The notes under the pieces were generated by a model. That model had not been told where the DNA came from. It saw only the letters and a list, made by a program, of their open reading frames with translations, and did no database searches. The translations under genes were made by a program, and so were the position numbers. A stretch of 64,000 bases of DNA, taken from Anaeramoeba flamelloides. Taxonomy: Eukaryota; Metamonada; Anaeramoebidae. Shown here in pieces: positions 36,021 to 47,529 of the stretch (position 1 is the first letter of the stretch; each line of letters begins with the position of its first letter). The stretch spans positions 1,612,001 through 1,676,000 of the forward strand of contig JANTQA010000023.1 of the NCBI GenBank assembly GCA_027625915.1, in the 5' to 3' direction.

Positions 36021-36899
36021 AATGAAGCTTATTTTATAGTAATAGTTTTATTATCTATAAAAGATTCCTTTTTGTTAGGGATAAAATAAAACACTTTTCA
36101 CTAGTAACGGTTTTTTTATTGCTTAAAAAGAAAAGTGATATTTTTTTTTTTTTTTTTTAATATTAAGAAGATTTGTTTTTGTATTAAAATATAAAAGTTT
36201 TTAATCTCTGAAAAATAAAAATCTAATAGATTCAAGACATTAAATATTAAATTAAACCTTTTAGTATATATATATATATATATATATCCTAATTGTACAA
36301 AAAGGCTCCAAAAACTTTGTATGTGAATCCTTTAATAAAAAAAAATTGTATTATTTTACTTTTTTGTGCCTTTTATCTCAAATCATAAAATTTAAAAATT
36401 GGAAAGAAAATTTCCTTGGGGTTCAAGAAAACTTACACAGTGAGATTTTATAAAAATATTATATCGCATCACAAGAATAGATTTACTAACTCTCGAATAT
36501 CAAGCAATTGAAAGTTGGTTCAAAAAATAAAACGAAAAACAATCATACCCAGAGAATTTATCACTAATAATGTAATTTTATGATAAATTATCAGAGATAA
36601 TTAATTATTAACAACATTAGTTTTTTTATTATAATTTTAAATGTAGATCTAAATATTAAAGTACTATTAAAAAAAAAACCACTTATAGCAAATTATAAAA
36701 TTGGTTAATATTGTAGCTAAAATTGCAACAAAAATCATTATTATCAACTTTTCCACTTAAAACTCTCAAAAACACGATAACTCGTTTTAAATAAAGGATT
36801 TATATGACCTGTTAAATCCCCCCAAAAAAAAAAACTTTTATTTGTACTAATTAATTCTAATAAAGAAATAATATGAGAAAAAAAAAATAATTTATTTTC
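36021..36899. other. AT-rich spacer with a TA microsatellite
   Basis: A (TA)n run lies at about 36265-36287. No other feature was recognised. Confidence 0.5.
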
Positions 36900-39450
36900 T
36901 TAATTATTATCATTTGTTTTTGCTTGGTAAACATAAAGAAATTTAGGTAAAATTGCTTCAACATTATAAACCACAAGTTTTTGATAAATTTTACTTGATT
37001 TTTTTGAAAAAGTTTTGACACCGTATTTTGTCTTTTCAGTTTTTTGTAAGAAAGGTTTACCACATATAACAGAGCATAGTAGCATTAAAAAAGTTATTTT
37101 TTTATTTCTTTTTTTTTGTCTTTGCAGATCATATTTAAATGCATTATTTGGCATGGAAAAAAATGTTAGTCCATTTCCCGATAATGGTAATGCCTTTATT
37201 AATGAACATATTTCACATTCTTTATTATTACAAACATCGGTACTATTTCTTGAATCAATGTTACACGCTGATCTGATTGGTAAAAATAATTCTCTTGTAT
37301 TCCCAATCCTTTTACCCGTGTACTTGTTATTTAAATCTGGATATGCTTTTAATAATTTGATTAGGAATGAATCGTTCTTATAATCTCCAATTATTTTCCA
37401 TATTTTTTTGATAGTAAAATTGTAAGACAAATTCATATGATTAATTTCCTGAATTTTTTTAATTAGTCTGAATGAGATCTCCTTTTCTATCTCAATTGAA
37501 AAAGATGGCACTAAATTTTCAATGCCCCTGTTTTGCTTTTCATTGCCTTTTTCATTTTCATTTTCTTTAAAATCTATTTCAATTTCATTTTTTTTTTTTT
37601 TTTTTCCGTCACGCTTTTCATTTACATCATTTTGATTTCCATTTTTCATTTCATGGGATTTTTTGTTTTGAAAAATAGAATATAAATCTCTGAATTTGTT
37701 CTGAATTATAAACAATTGTATCAATTTCTTTAGGAATGTTTTCATTTATTAAATTATCATGAGGAAGGAAAATCATGATTTTTAAAGAATTATTAATATT
37801 TTTAATATTTTTTAATAAATTATCTTGTGGGAAATAATGACTTTGGATAATGATTAAAGAAATTAGATGTGAATATTTTTGGATTTTTTTTAGAAAAATT
37901 TTCTTTTCGTAAAACTTACATTGTTGGATTTTTCTTATTTTGCATAAATTGTTTATCCATGAATAATAATTTGGCAGTGGCGCTTGAACCAACCAAAAAA
38001 CTAAACTTGGTTTTATTTCTTTAGTTTTTTTCAATAATATGAACTTTTTATACTCATTTCCATAGGATTCTTCAAATTTTGATTGGATGATATAATTTTG
38101 GATATAAAAAAATGTATATCTCCAATCCCAAAAAATCTCTTGAACACCTAATTGTTTCAGATTATTAACAAAATTATTAATAATATCATTGTTGTTTCTA
38201 TGGCTATTACTGTTATTGCTGTTGGTATTTTCGGTATTAATAAGATCATTGTTGTTATTATTGCTATTACTGTTATTGTTGTTATTGTTCTTTAAAAGTT
38301 CTTTAATCGATTTATCAATCTTGATTATAATCAAAAATTTCTCATTTTTTCTTGTTTGCCGTATTTCTTTAATTGTTGAATCGATCTGCTCAACGTATTT
38401 TAAATCATTAATGGACAAAAGAATTAATTGCGGGATCTTATTTTCAGTTTTTTTTCTTTTTGAAATTTCTTTTTTTGCTTCATGTTCTTTGTCTTTCTTT
38501 TTAACTTTTTTCTTTTTTAATATTTTCTGTTTGGATTTTTGATTTGGATTCTTATTTTGATCTTCAAATTTATTCTTCTCTCTGGTGGTAACAACTAATT
38601 GGTTCAGAGTATCATTAAGCACAGTAAAAGTAAAACTGAGAAATATTTTTGGGCTTGGGTGAGATTTGTTTTCCCATTCTTCGACAGACCTTATAAAATT
38701 AAATAAGGAACTGTTTGGCAAACCAAAATGATGAAGCACAATGTTTGTTTTTTCATATTTAAAATGCTTTAAAGATTGAAGAGTTTGTGATCTAAATAAA
38801 ACTAATTCGTCAAGAAATTTTGGTAAATTTTCAAGAGTGCATTTATGAACGATTGCTAAATCATATTTCTTTTGGGTTTCATTTAAAGTTTTTTTTTGAA
38901 TGATCACTTCTTCATTCGCTTTGCGTATTAAAATTAATTCTTTATTATACCTAACATTTGAAAGTGTTTCACAGATCTTTGCATTCAAAATCTCCTCTTC
39001 AGTACAAAGAATAAAATTGTTTTGTAAGGGATCAAGATGTGAACTAAAATCATTATTCCCTTTCTTGAATGGTATTGGGTTTAATTTGTACCCATTAGAC
39101 GTACAATTTTGAAGATAATTTGGTTTTGTATTTGGGTTAATTTGGAGAAATGAGACTAACAGTGGAGGAATCACAATATTTGTTGTTTTTTTTGGTAAAT
39201 ATTTGGAGACATTGCTAGAACTTGAACTAGAAGTCATACTAGAGCTATTACAGGAACTTGAATTTGACTCAGAACTTGAGCTTGTATCGGAACTAGAATA
39301 AGATCGAGATCCATAACTAGAACTTGAACTTGTACTGTAACTTGAACCAGACGAACTCGAAGAAGAACTGTTTTTTTCATCTAAACTTCTTTTTTGATTA
39401 ACAATTCTTTCTTTTGTTTTCTTTTTTCTTTTGTTTGTTCTTTTGCTCAT
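36900..39450 (-). CDS. Ser-rich protein with C-terminal PARP-like (ART fold) domain, catalytic triad lost; frame change
   Basis: The upstream frame runs from the ATG at 39450 (MSKRTNKRKKKTKE) to a TGA at 37651. It carries a Ser-rich block (about 39205-39380), an unassigned alpha/beta region, Lys-rich and Asn-rich linkers, and a strand-helix segment (PSLVFWLVQAPLPNYYSWIN, ISLIIIQSHYFPQDN, LKIMIFLPHD) that looks receiver- or TIR-like; that assignment is weak. The downstream frame, open from 37745 to 36900 and one base out of register, ends in a PARP-type domain: RELFLPIRSACNID, CNNKECEICSLIKALPLSGNG, ITFLMLLCSVICGKPF, KLVVYNVEAILPKFLYVYQ. Plant and fungal members with the same C-x-x-x-x-C-x-x-C pattern have HG, G-x-Y and D-E-L at the catalytic positions. 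Here these read LP, G-L-T and Q-K-L, so ADP-ribosyl transfer is unlikely. The frames overlap by 95 bases near A runs at about 37660-37670. One gene split by a single-base indel is my preferred reading. Confidence 0.65.
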
Positions 39451-39719
39451 TTTGAAAGGAAAAAAAGAAAATATTGGTTGCAATAAAATGATTATTTTTT
39501 CAACTATTTTTCTGAATTTAGGTTTGAAAGAATAAAAGATTTTTTGGTTGGGAATTAACCAACGGTTACAGAGGAATAGATTTTTAATTCTGAAGACATT
39601 TATTTAATTAATTGTTTTACGAAAAAAATTAAAACTCAAAATTTTTGTTAAAATTAATAGTGACGAAAAAATTTAAACTTGAGTATTTGAAAATGAATTT
39701 GTGTAAAATACAGAAACAA
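39451..39719. other. upstream flank of the Ser-rich/PARP-like gene
   Basis: Presumed leader and promoter region for the leftward gene. No motif was recognised. Confidence 0.4.
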
Positions 39720-40495
39720 GTGAAAAAGAACAACAAGTTTTTTAATTGGGAACAATACTGAAAACAAAAAGTAAAATCAATTAAAAAGAAGAAACAAATT
39801 AACTTCAAATAATAATTTATTATTTGAATATCAAGCAAGTCAACAAAAATAATTGAAATCTACTTTCATATCGAAATTGTTCATATTGTTTTGGAGATCT
39901 CAAAAATAGTCAATTTTTTGAACAAATTGTTTAAAAATAATCGATCAATCAAAGAAATGTCCATACCAAAAGATAATTTTAAAAAAACTGTTAGTGTACT
40001 TAATCCTTCATTTTGTTTTGAATCACTTTTTGTTTCTTTTATTAATTGATCTTACTTTTGGTTATCAGTTTCTAATAAGGTTACCAATTAAAAATCTTAT
40101 TAACTGTTGTGGAAAAAAAGTGAAACACGGGTTTTAATTGCGAACATTACTGAAAATTCAAAGTAAGATCAATTAAAAAAAGAATAAATAAATAAATAAA
40201 GACAAAACGAAGTATTCGCCACAATAACAGTTTTTTAAATACTATCTTTTAGTATGGGTTTTTCTTTGATTGATCAATTTTTAAAAATTTGTTCAAAAAA
40301 TTGACTATTTTTGAGATTTCCCAAAACCACACCTAACAATTTCTATAAATCAAGTAGATTTAAATTGTATTTGTTGGGTTGATTGAAAATAATATAATGG
40401 ACTTTTATTTGAAGTTAATTGGGTTCTTCTTTTTATTGATTTTACTTTGAATTTTCAGTATTGTTCCCAATTAAAAACCGTGTTGAACTTTTTTT
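39720..40495. repeat. foldback element B (family R2)
   Basis: Left arm about 39720-39994 and right arm about 40225-40495 are reverse complements at about 80 percent by eye. Landmarks: TTTTAATTGGGAACAATACT on the left and AGTATTGTTCCCAATTAAAA on the right; GATCAATCAAAGAAA on the left and TTTCTTTGATTGATC on the right. The 230-base loop holds a second, nested inverted pair (about 40035-40075 with 40150-40190; TTGATCTTACTTT and AAAGTAAGATCAA). Half-copies of the same family lie at about 42940-43440 and 53630-53830. Noncoding. Confidence 0.75.
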
Positions 40496-41989
40496 CCACA
40501 ACAGTAAACTTTTTTTTTCCTGTTTCTCTTTTTTTTCAAAATAGTAATTTTCATTAATTGTACTATTGTGAAATAATTTTGATATTTATATTACTAAAAT
40601 TTAATAGAATAACATTTGGATGTGAAAAGAATATTCCACATCTTAACTTTCTTTAATGTGTTTCACAAATTGCAATAAATAATAATTTTTCTTACAAACC
40701 CTTTTTAATTATTTTTATTAAATGTTACTGTTTAGGCTTATATGAAAGTTTGTGTATTTTTTTTTTTAGTGAAAAAACAAGATTATTGGTAGTTCAATTG
40801 AGATTCGCCTATTCCAAACTTTCTAACTAATTAAATTAGTTTCTTTTAATTTATTGTTCAAAATTGATTGTATTTTTTGAAAATCTTTTTAAGATCAAAT
40901 TATTATTCTAATTCTAAAAAATGTTAAAATTACTTTAAAAGTTATTAAATAATAAAACTAGATTAATTTCAAACACTGATATGAAAACCAATATTTTGAT
41001 TTGTGATTTTTTTTTATCTAATAGAATCTCACAAATTCAAATAATTAAGTATTTTACAAAAAATTTATTAAGAATTGATAAAAAAGCAAAATTAATCTTG
41101 TAAGGGGGAAAGAAAAGTTATTACGTATCGAAGGATTTGATTTAAAATTCACAAAATAACGAATTTTAAAGATTGGAAAGATAATATAAATTTTTTTTTT
41201 TGATTTTATTGTTTAGATATATTTTGTAAAAATTGTTTAGTTTTGGGTAAAAATTATAAAAAAAAATTTAAATAAATCCAAAAATAGTTTAATAGTTCTA
41301 AAATGAGAAAATGGCGAGTATTTATTAAAATTTGGAAGAATCATCACCAAAATATGATGAAAATTTTGAAAGATAAAAAGAAAAGGTGGTTTTTTATTTT
41401 ATTAATAATAAATGGGCTATTAAAACAGTTCAAGTAAGGTAAAAAAGGGAATTTAATTAATTGACAGAAATCGTTTAATAATTATTAAAAGAATATTATC
41501 AAATAAAATAAATTATTTTTTAAAAGATATGACACTATTAAATATAAATTTATATATCCGAAATACTAATAAAACCTGAAATTCTCTTTTGTAAAATAGA
41601 ATTTTGAAAAAACATATTTTTTATTATAATTATTTTTTGAGATCCCTGGAATATTTAGATTTGGGGAATATTTGTCGATATGGTTATAGAAAATAATTAA
41701 AAAGTATTATATAATTATTATCTGAAAATCCAAATTGAAATTGTTTATTCTTATATCTCGAAAAAAAATCTCCATAAAAAATTGAATTAATTTGTCAAAA
41801 TTTAATTTTTTTTTTAAAAATTATTTTCTCTGAAATTATTATTGTTCCATTTAGCAAAATTACATTTTTTGATTTTTTAAAATTTTTGAGAATCAAGAAC
41901 TTAAGTGTATCAATATAATTTTTAATAAACTATCACTTATTTCAATTTCAGTGGTTGTTATGGTGTTTCTACTCCATTAATTATTATCT
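40496..41989. other. AT-rich spacer
   Basis: No exon, RNA gene or clear repeat was recognised. The part at 41095-41450 is slightly richer in G and A on the + strand but is broken in all frames. Confidence 0.45.
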
Positions 41990-42735
41990 ATTTCTCAAAA
42001 AAGTGAGTTAAATTAATTTTAAAATATCTTTATTAAACTCAATATTTGGAAAAGTTTTTAATAATCCAAAATTGTTAACGACCATTTTTAGATTCTTGGT
42101 AATAATTCAATTTTTTAACGAGTATTGTATTACATAAATAAATTTTATTGATTTTTCTGGCTTTGATATTATATGATATTTTTTAGGGATGAAAATTGGT
42201 GTTAATCTTTATTTATTTATTTATTTATAGAAAGGGGTAATTAAAGAAAAATCATCAAATAAAAAAAAATAGAAGAAGAAAAATAATTAATATATCTATA
42301 TATATATATAATAAATTTATTATTTTCATGACCAAACAGAAACTATAAAATTGGTATTAATCATTTTATTTTTGATCGAAAAAATTGTTTTCAAAGGTTG
42401 TTTAATCCCAAAAAAATTTCGAATAGAATTTAAAGACATATAACTGTATTTGATTGTTTACAAAATCATTTGTACCCTTTCCATATTGTCTGTTCTTTCT
42501 TGAAATTGGACCAACATTGTTTTCACCAAAAAAGGTGTTTATTTTGTTTTTCACTTTTTGGAAATACTTGATCAAACATATTTTGAAAGAATTACCTAAG
42601 TCATCGATTCAATTATTATTAATATTAAACTGAATTTAGTATTGTCAATTAACAAAATACCTCCACTGACAAAGATGATTTTTAATGAAATATAAAAAAA
42701 ATGCCCCGCTTTTTTGGAAATACCTTACTATTGGA
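41990..42735 (+). repeat. dispersed repeat R5, copy 2
   Basis: Matches 47940-48540 in order over most of its length: TTTATTAAACTCAAT, AACGACCATTT, ATTACATAAATAAA, TTTTATATGATATTTTTTAG, TTGTTTTCACCAAAAAA, and TTTAGTATTGTCAATTAA followed by CTCCACT. It contains an extra stretch of about 110 bases with a TA microsatellite (about 42200-42320) that is missing from the other copies. No frame is kept between copies. Confidence 0.7.
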
Positions 42736-42939
42736 TACTAAATTGAATATTGTATTGGAACAAGAAGAAAAAAAAAATAAAATTTCTATTTTGAAACAGA
42801 CATTTTTATATCTCTAAGTACGTGTATTTTATTAATCACTGTATATCTCTAATAATACCAATTTTATCAATTTTGTTTTGCGATTTCTAAAACAAAAAAA
42901 GAAACAGGTATAAAAAAAGTCGAAATACAATTTTTAATT

Positions 42940-43440
42940 GTAAACCAAACTGAAAATGAAAAGTTATATCAACTCAAACAAGAAACAAATTAACACCAAA
43001 GAATAATTCATCACTAATATTTGAATATTAAACAGGAATAATTTTAACTTCATTTCCAATTTTCCTTTTTTCAAATAATGATCTAAACTACAAACTACAG
43101 CTTACTTCTTTGATAATCCAATTTAATTAAGAAAAATATCGAAAAAAAAGTCAAAATTTCTCCCCATTTATTATCCAAATAACAGTATATTATTATCAAC
43201 CTAACCAACAAATAAGAATTTAAAGCTCCTTGGTTATTGAAATCTAATCAGTAGTTGGGGCGATCTCAAAAATAATCAATTTATTTAACACATTTTTAAT
43301 ACAGATCAATCAAAGAAAAATACTTACTCAAAGATAGTATTATATAAATTCTGTATGTGCTTAACCTTTCTTTTTGTTTTTATTCATTTATAACTGTCAA
43401 TTATTACACGATCTTAGTTTCAAATTCAGGTTCTACAGGG
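42940..43440 (+). repeat. half-copy of foldback family R2
   Basis: Sequence such as GAAACAAATTAAC, GATCTCAAAAATAATCAATTT, GATCAATCAAAGAAA and AAAGATAGTAT follows the same order as the left arm of foldback B. It lies immediately left of palindrome C. Confidence 0.6.
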
Positions 43441-43466
43441 GTTTCTAATTAAATATCTTCTTTTAA

Positions 43467-43920
43467 TTTTTTTTTCCATGAAAGCTACTAAATATTCGCA
43501 AAAATTGATGTCTTAATAGTTTTTGGAAAATTTTCAAATTTAGTAAAAAAACTCAAAATATTTAACTTTTCATATGCGTCCTGGTGGCACATGATTCTTG
43601 TGAAAAAACCTCAAGTTTCTAATTGCAAAAAATCCAATTTAATAAACAAATAAAAATATTTGGGGAAGAAACAGAAATTCAAAATCGAAGATAATTTTCA
43701 GAAATCAAAAAACAAAACAACCTCCAAACATTTTTATTTGTTTATTAAATTGGATTTTTTGCAATTAGAAACTTGAGGTTTTTTCACAAGAATCATGTGC
43801 CACCAGGACGCATATGAAAAGTTAAATATTTTGAGTTTTTTTACTAAATTTGAAATTTTTCCAAAAACTATTAAGACATCAATTTTTGCGAATATTTGGT
43901 AGCTTTCATGGAAAAAAAAA
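43467..43920. repeat. palindrome C: near-perfect inverted repeat with 197-bp arms
   Basis: Arms 43467-43663 and 43724-43920 are reverse complements with only about four mismatches, separated by 60 bases. Landmarks: CATATGCGTCCTGGTGGCAC on the left and GTGCCACCAGGACGCATATG on the right; CCATGAAAGCTAC at the left edge and GTAGCTTTCATGG at the right. The outer ends are a T9 run and an A17 run. No open frame of note. It is the youngest-looking palindrome in the window. Confidence 0.92.
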
Positions 43921-43928
43921 AAAAAAAA

Positions 43929-44597
43929 TATTTATCAAGAATCCCGAAAAAATATGTGGTGCAGTAGTATAAATAATCTGTGTTAACAACATTTAACCCA
44001 TTACTAAAATTTAACTCATGTTTTTTTTTTCAGACTTGGGTATTGGAAGATAGGAAGACATACTACAGGTATATTATTGGTTCGGATTTAAATTAACTTT
44101 AGAGGTTAGATCTTTGATTAATCAAAATGGCACAATAATATTAAATGCTTTTGTTTCAAAAATTTAGTCATATTTTCAGAAATTCTGCAATGAAATGCTT
44201 TTTTTAATCAAATTACAAAAAATGTTAATTTACTTATTTTTTTGTCAAAAAATAAAATTTTAATCTTTCCATATCTTCATAATCCTTTTTTAAATTTTAT
44301 TTAAAGAACCCTATTTCTTGTTTATATACTATTGTAATCCCATTGATTTGTTTCTTTTCTTTCTACAGCCAGTCTATATTTTTTGAATGGGTTAAATTTT
44401 GGTAATGGGTTAAAATAAAAAAACACGGGTTATTTACACCACTGTAGTGAAAAAAAAATACCAGGCATGAAAAAAATCCAGGACATTATTACTAACTGTA
44501 AATATTAGTAAAATTGTGATTAAATTTCTTATATTTAAAATCAAATCCTTTTTTTATTAAGTATCAAACTTTTAAAATTATAACCCACCTACTTATT
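43929..44597. other. spacer between palindrome C and repeat R3
   Basis: AT-rich. It includes repeated phrases on either side of 44030-44430 (AACCCATTACTAAAATTTAA near 43995; a complementary GGGTTAAATTTTGGTAATGG near 44389), which form another weak inverted pair about 400 bases apart. No gene recognised. Confidence 0.5.
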
Positions 44598-44915
44598 AGA
44601 ATGATCATTAAAGAAATTATACTTGTTTAAAAACACTATTCAGTCAATCAAAAAACAAGTATAAAAATTATCATTTTCCAAACTCTAACAACCTCTATAA
44701 AACTCGATTGTTTTTTCAAAACAAGTCGATCTACTTTGGTTATCAAACAATTACATGAGTTTTCTATAGGAACAACCCGCTTTAATGAACTTGAGGTAGG
44801 TTTATTACTAGGCTCATAAAAAAATTGGTTATTTAAATAAAGGATTTGATTGAAAATAAATGGGATTACACAACAATTTTCCTAATATTTACAATTAAAA
44901 ATCTTGTCAGGTATT
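44598..44915 (+). repeat. dispersed repeat R3, copy 2
   Basis: Counterpart of 25845-26150 (AACCTCTATAAAA, TTGGTTATCAAA, GAACTTGAGGTAGGTTTATT, ATTGGTTATTTA). About 75 percent identical by eye, noncoding. Confidence 0.65.
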
Positions 44916-45066
44916 ATGTTCATTGAGGTATTTGTTTCCCTACGATAAATATCAATTTAAACGTTCTACACTTAAACTTTGTCAACCAAACAAATACTTT
45001 GAAAAGTAGTTTGGAAACCAATCTTTGAGACCAAAACAATAATTATTCTAACTTGACTCTATTTTA

Positions 45067-45238
45067 GGACTATTCGAATTTTATGCTCTGGGAGGGTTTG
45101 AATACGATACAGTAAATGTTTCAAATTGTTAAAAATTGCAATATTTTGACTTTCAGCAAAACCTAGAACTTTTTAACCATTTGAAACATTTACTGTATCG
45201 TATTCAAACCCTCGCAGATCATAAAATTCGAATAGTCC
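45067..45238. repeat. hairpin D: inverted repeat with 64-bp arms
   Basis: Arms 45067-45130 and 45175-45238 are reverse complements with about four or five mismatches and a 44-base loop. Landmarks: GGACTATTCGAATTTTATG on the left and CATAAAATTCGAATAGTCC on the right; GATACAGTAAATGTTTCAAA on the left and TTTGAAACATTTACTGTATC on the right. It could be a small MITE or give a hairpin RNA. Confidence 0.9.
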
Positions 45239-45297
45239 TTAAAAGCAGAAAACCAGAGTATTTTTTGAAATAATGTAAAAACAACATTTATTTTTTT

Positions 45298-45753
45298 ATG
45301 AAAAATACAAAAAGTGTTCAAAGCAAGACTTATTTGAGGTATAGTTTTAGGTATTGGTCTATTTTCGTTTTTTTTTTTTTGGGAAAGTGTACAAAAAGTG
45401 AAGAAAACCAAAAGAAAAAGAGAATAATTTACTTGTCTTTGAAATTTAAATGGTTTATCATTTTACCTGACTTTATTTTTTTAGTTCTGACATTCCTTAT
45501 GGTCTCGCAATTTAATAAATATTTGCAGAAAAAAGTAACAAACCAATAAAATTGAGATCACAAATTTCAATCTATTTAGATGAACAGTTGTTTTGCAAAA
45601 AAAAGCAATGATACAAAAATTACGACAAATTCCAAAAATGTATTGAAAAAAAAAAATATTCGTGCTTCTCTCCCAAAAAAACAAATAAAAACCAACCAGT
45701 TACAAGACCAAAATTACTTTTGTAAAGATACGATTGTGACCAAAAGAGTTTAG
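45298..45753 (+). other. possible small coding segments, unassigned
   Basis: Two short + strand frames stand out from the AT background. 45298-45549 (83 residues, MKNTKSVQSKTYLRYSFRYW...) has one hydrophobic stretch (FIILPDFIFLVLTFLMV) that could span a membrane. 45580-45753 (57 residues, MNSCFAKKSNDTKITTNSKN...) is Lys/Asn/Thr-rich with more C-containing codons than the spacers. Neither matches a family I know, and no splice join with a neighbour was found. They may be chance or remnants. Confidence 0.2.
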
Positions 45754-46127
45754 AAAAAATCGTAAGGTTGTTGGAAAAATCATTCAACTGCTCGAAAAAT
45801 ACATAGTTTTTTTTACTTTTCTTTTTTCAAAATGAAAAAGTTTGAAATAAAAACTATGAACAAGTGAGGCCTTTTCTTCAGAAAAATTTTTTAGTCATCA
45901 AATTAACCTACTAATAAATTAAACAAAACAAAAAAAATAATTTTTATTTTTCACTTTTCAAGAGGAATTGAAGACTTTAAGTTATTCCATAGAACTCGTT
46001 GTTTGGGAGTTTTAAAATGAAGGATAGTTTTTCAATTAAACATTGCTAATTTTGCAATAATTCTTTTCGGCATTTTATTTTTTTGTTTTGATTTCCAAAA
46101 CTAGAATTAATAATTTGAAAAGAGAAG
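45754..46127. other. upstream flank of the PAQR gene
   Basis: Presumed promoter and 5' leader. No motif recognised. Confidence 0.4.
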
Positions 46128-47529
46128 ATGGAAACAAAAAAACAAAATTCGCCAACAGCGAAGAAAAAAAAAAATGTAAAAGAAAAAAAAAAAGGCAAGA
46201 TAAAAAACGAACCGGAATGGGAACCAATTAAAATGGCTGAATTATGGAAACTAACAAATTTGAAAGGTGGCCAAACAACCAACCTAAAAGAAAACTCTTC
46301 AGAGAAAGAACTGATCATGCAAAATGCAGATCTTGACAGTGGCTTAGAAACGATCTCACAAATTGAAAACCAAAACGGAGCTGAGAAGATCTATCTTAAA
46401 GACCGGACTGACACATCCTCAATGTCGAGGTATGGCTCGGATTTTGATCCATCATCTTTGTCTGAGAATGAAGTTAGTGAAGACGATTCCGAGAATTTTA
46501 AGTGCTACCCAATTACAGACACTTTCAAAGTAAGCACAATCTTTGAAAGTCCCCTAAGTTTGGGGTATTACCGTCATATTTCAACTGGCTACAGGGTCCA
46601 TTTTACGATCAAACTTTCACTCAAAACTGCACTTTTCAAGCAGGTAAATAATCCATTTTAATTTGCCCCTTTTTTCTCTCACCTGTCTGGACAGATAAAG
46701 AAAAAACCTCAACTAAACAAAAAAAAAACACAAAAAACATTTCATTTTGATTCATAATCAAAAATTCTTTTATTTTTTCAATCCCATCCGCAACATAAAT
46801 AATAAAAAAAAAAATAAAAAATAAAAAATAAAAAAGCATAATGAAACAATCAACATATGGTCACATTTTCTTGGTGTCTTGTATTTTTTGTATTTATTAG
46901 TAGCAACACCATTTTTTGACTATTACAAAAAAGGATCGCTGGGCGGGAAACTTGTTTTGCTTCAGTACCCAGCTTGTGCAATTTTTTGCCTCGGTTCTTC
47001 AACTGCGTTTCATACCCTCAAGTGTGTCAGTGGTAAAATGAGAAGCAACCTATTAAAATGCGATCTGGTGGGCATTATCGTGATGATTTTTGGCGCCACT
47101 GTTGGCCCGATTTATTACGGATGGAGAGAAAAGCCTTCATGGAGGATCTACCTCTTGGGAATCTACATGGCATATTCGCTTGTGATGGGATTCTGCCTGA
47201 TCTTCGTCAAGGCAGTCACACAAAGACACAAAGTGCGAGTCTCCCTGCTAATTCTTTTTGCGTTTATAGGGTTTTTATTAATAACCGTTGCTGCGTTCCT
47301 TTTATCAACAGAAAACTTTCATTACTTTATGAGGTCGATGGGTATGTATATTATTGTTGGATCAGGCACTTTTGTTTATTTGCTAAAAATACCTGAAAAA
47401 TTTTCTACAACAAATAAATATGATATATACGGCGCAAGTCATCAGTGGTGGCATCTTTTTGTTTTTGCGGGTGCGCTGTGGACTCATTATTATAATGTGT
47501 ATTATGTCCAAAAGTATCCTTCAGCTTAA
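46128..47529 (+). CDS. PAQR family seven-helix membrane protein (adiponectin/progestin receptor-like, hemolysin III-related)
   Basis: Two exons, 46128-46643 and 46837-47529, with a 193-nt intron (GTAAAT...AAG) in phase 0, giving 402 residues. About 130 N-terminal residues are Lys-rich then acidic and cytosol-like. Next comes the family entry motif ISTGYRVHFTIKLSLKTALF, and exon 2 opens exactly on HNETINIWSHFLGVLYFLYL, the HNE-x-x-N-x-W-x-H signature. Later helices carry STAFHTLKC (the S-x-x-x-H metal-site region) and the last one GASHQWWHLFVFAGALW, with the H-x-x-x-H pair. These His residues bind the Zn ion in PAQR proteins, whose proposed activity is ceramidase-like lipid hydrolysis. Ligand and site of action cannot be told from sequence. 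The N-terminal region before residue 130 is longer than in most members. Confidence 0.93.

Noticed and set aside
43467-43920. Palindrome C as a read-folding or assembly artefact
   Set aside because: The arms differ at several positions and both have single-base differences spread along them, which a folded single molecule would not give. Not fully excluded without reads.
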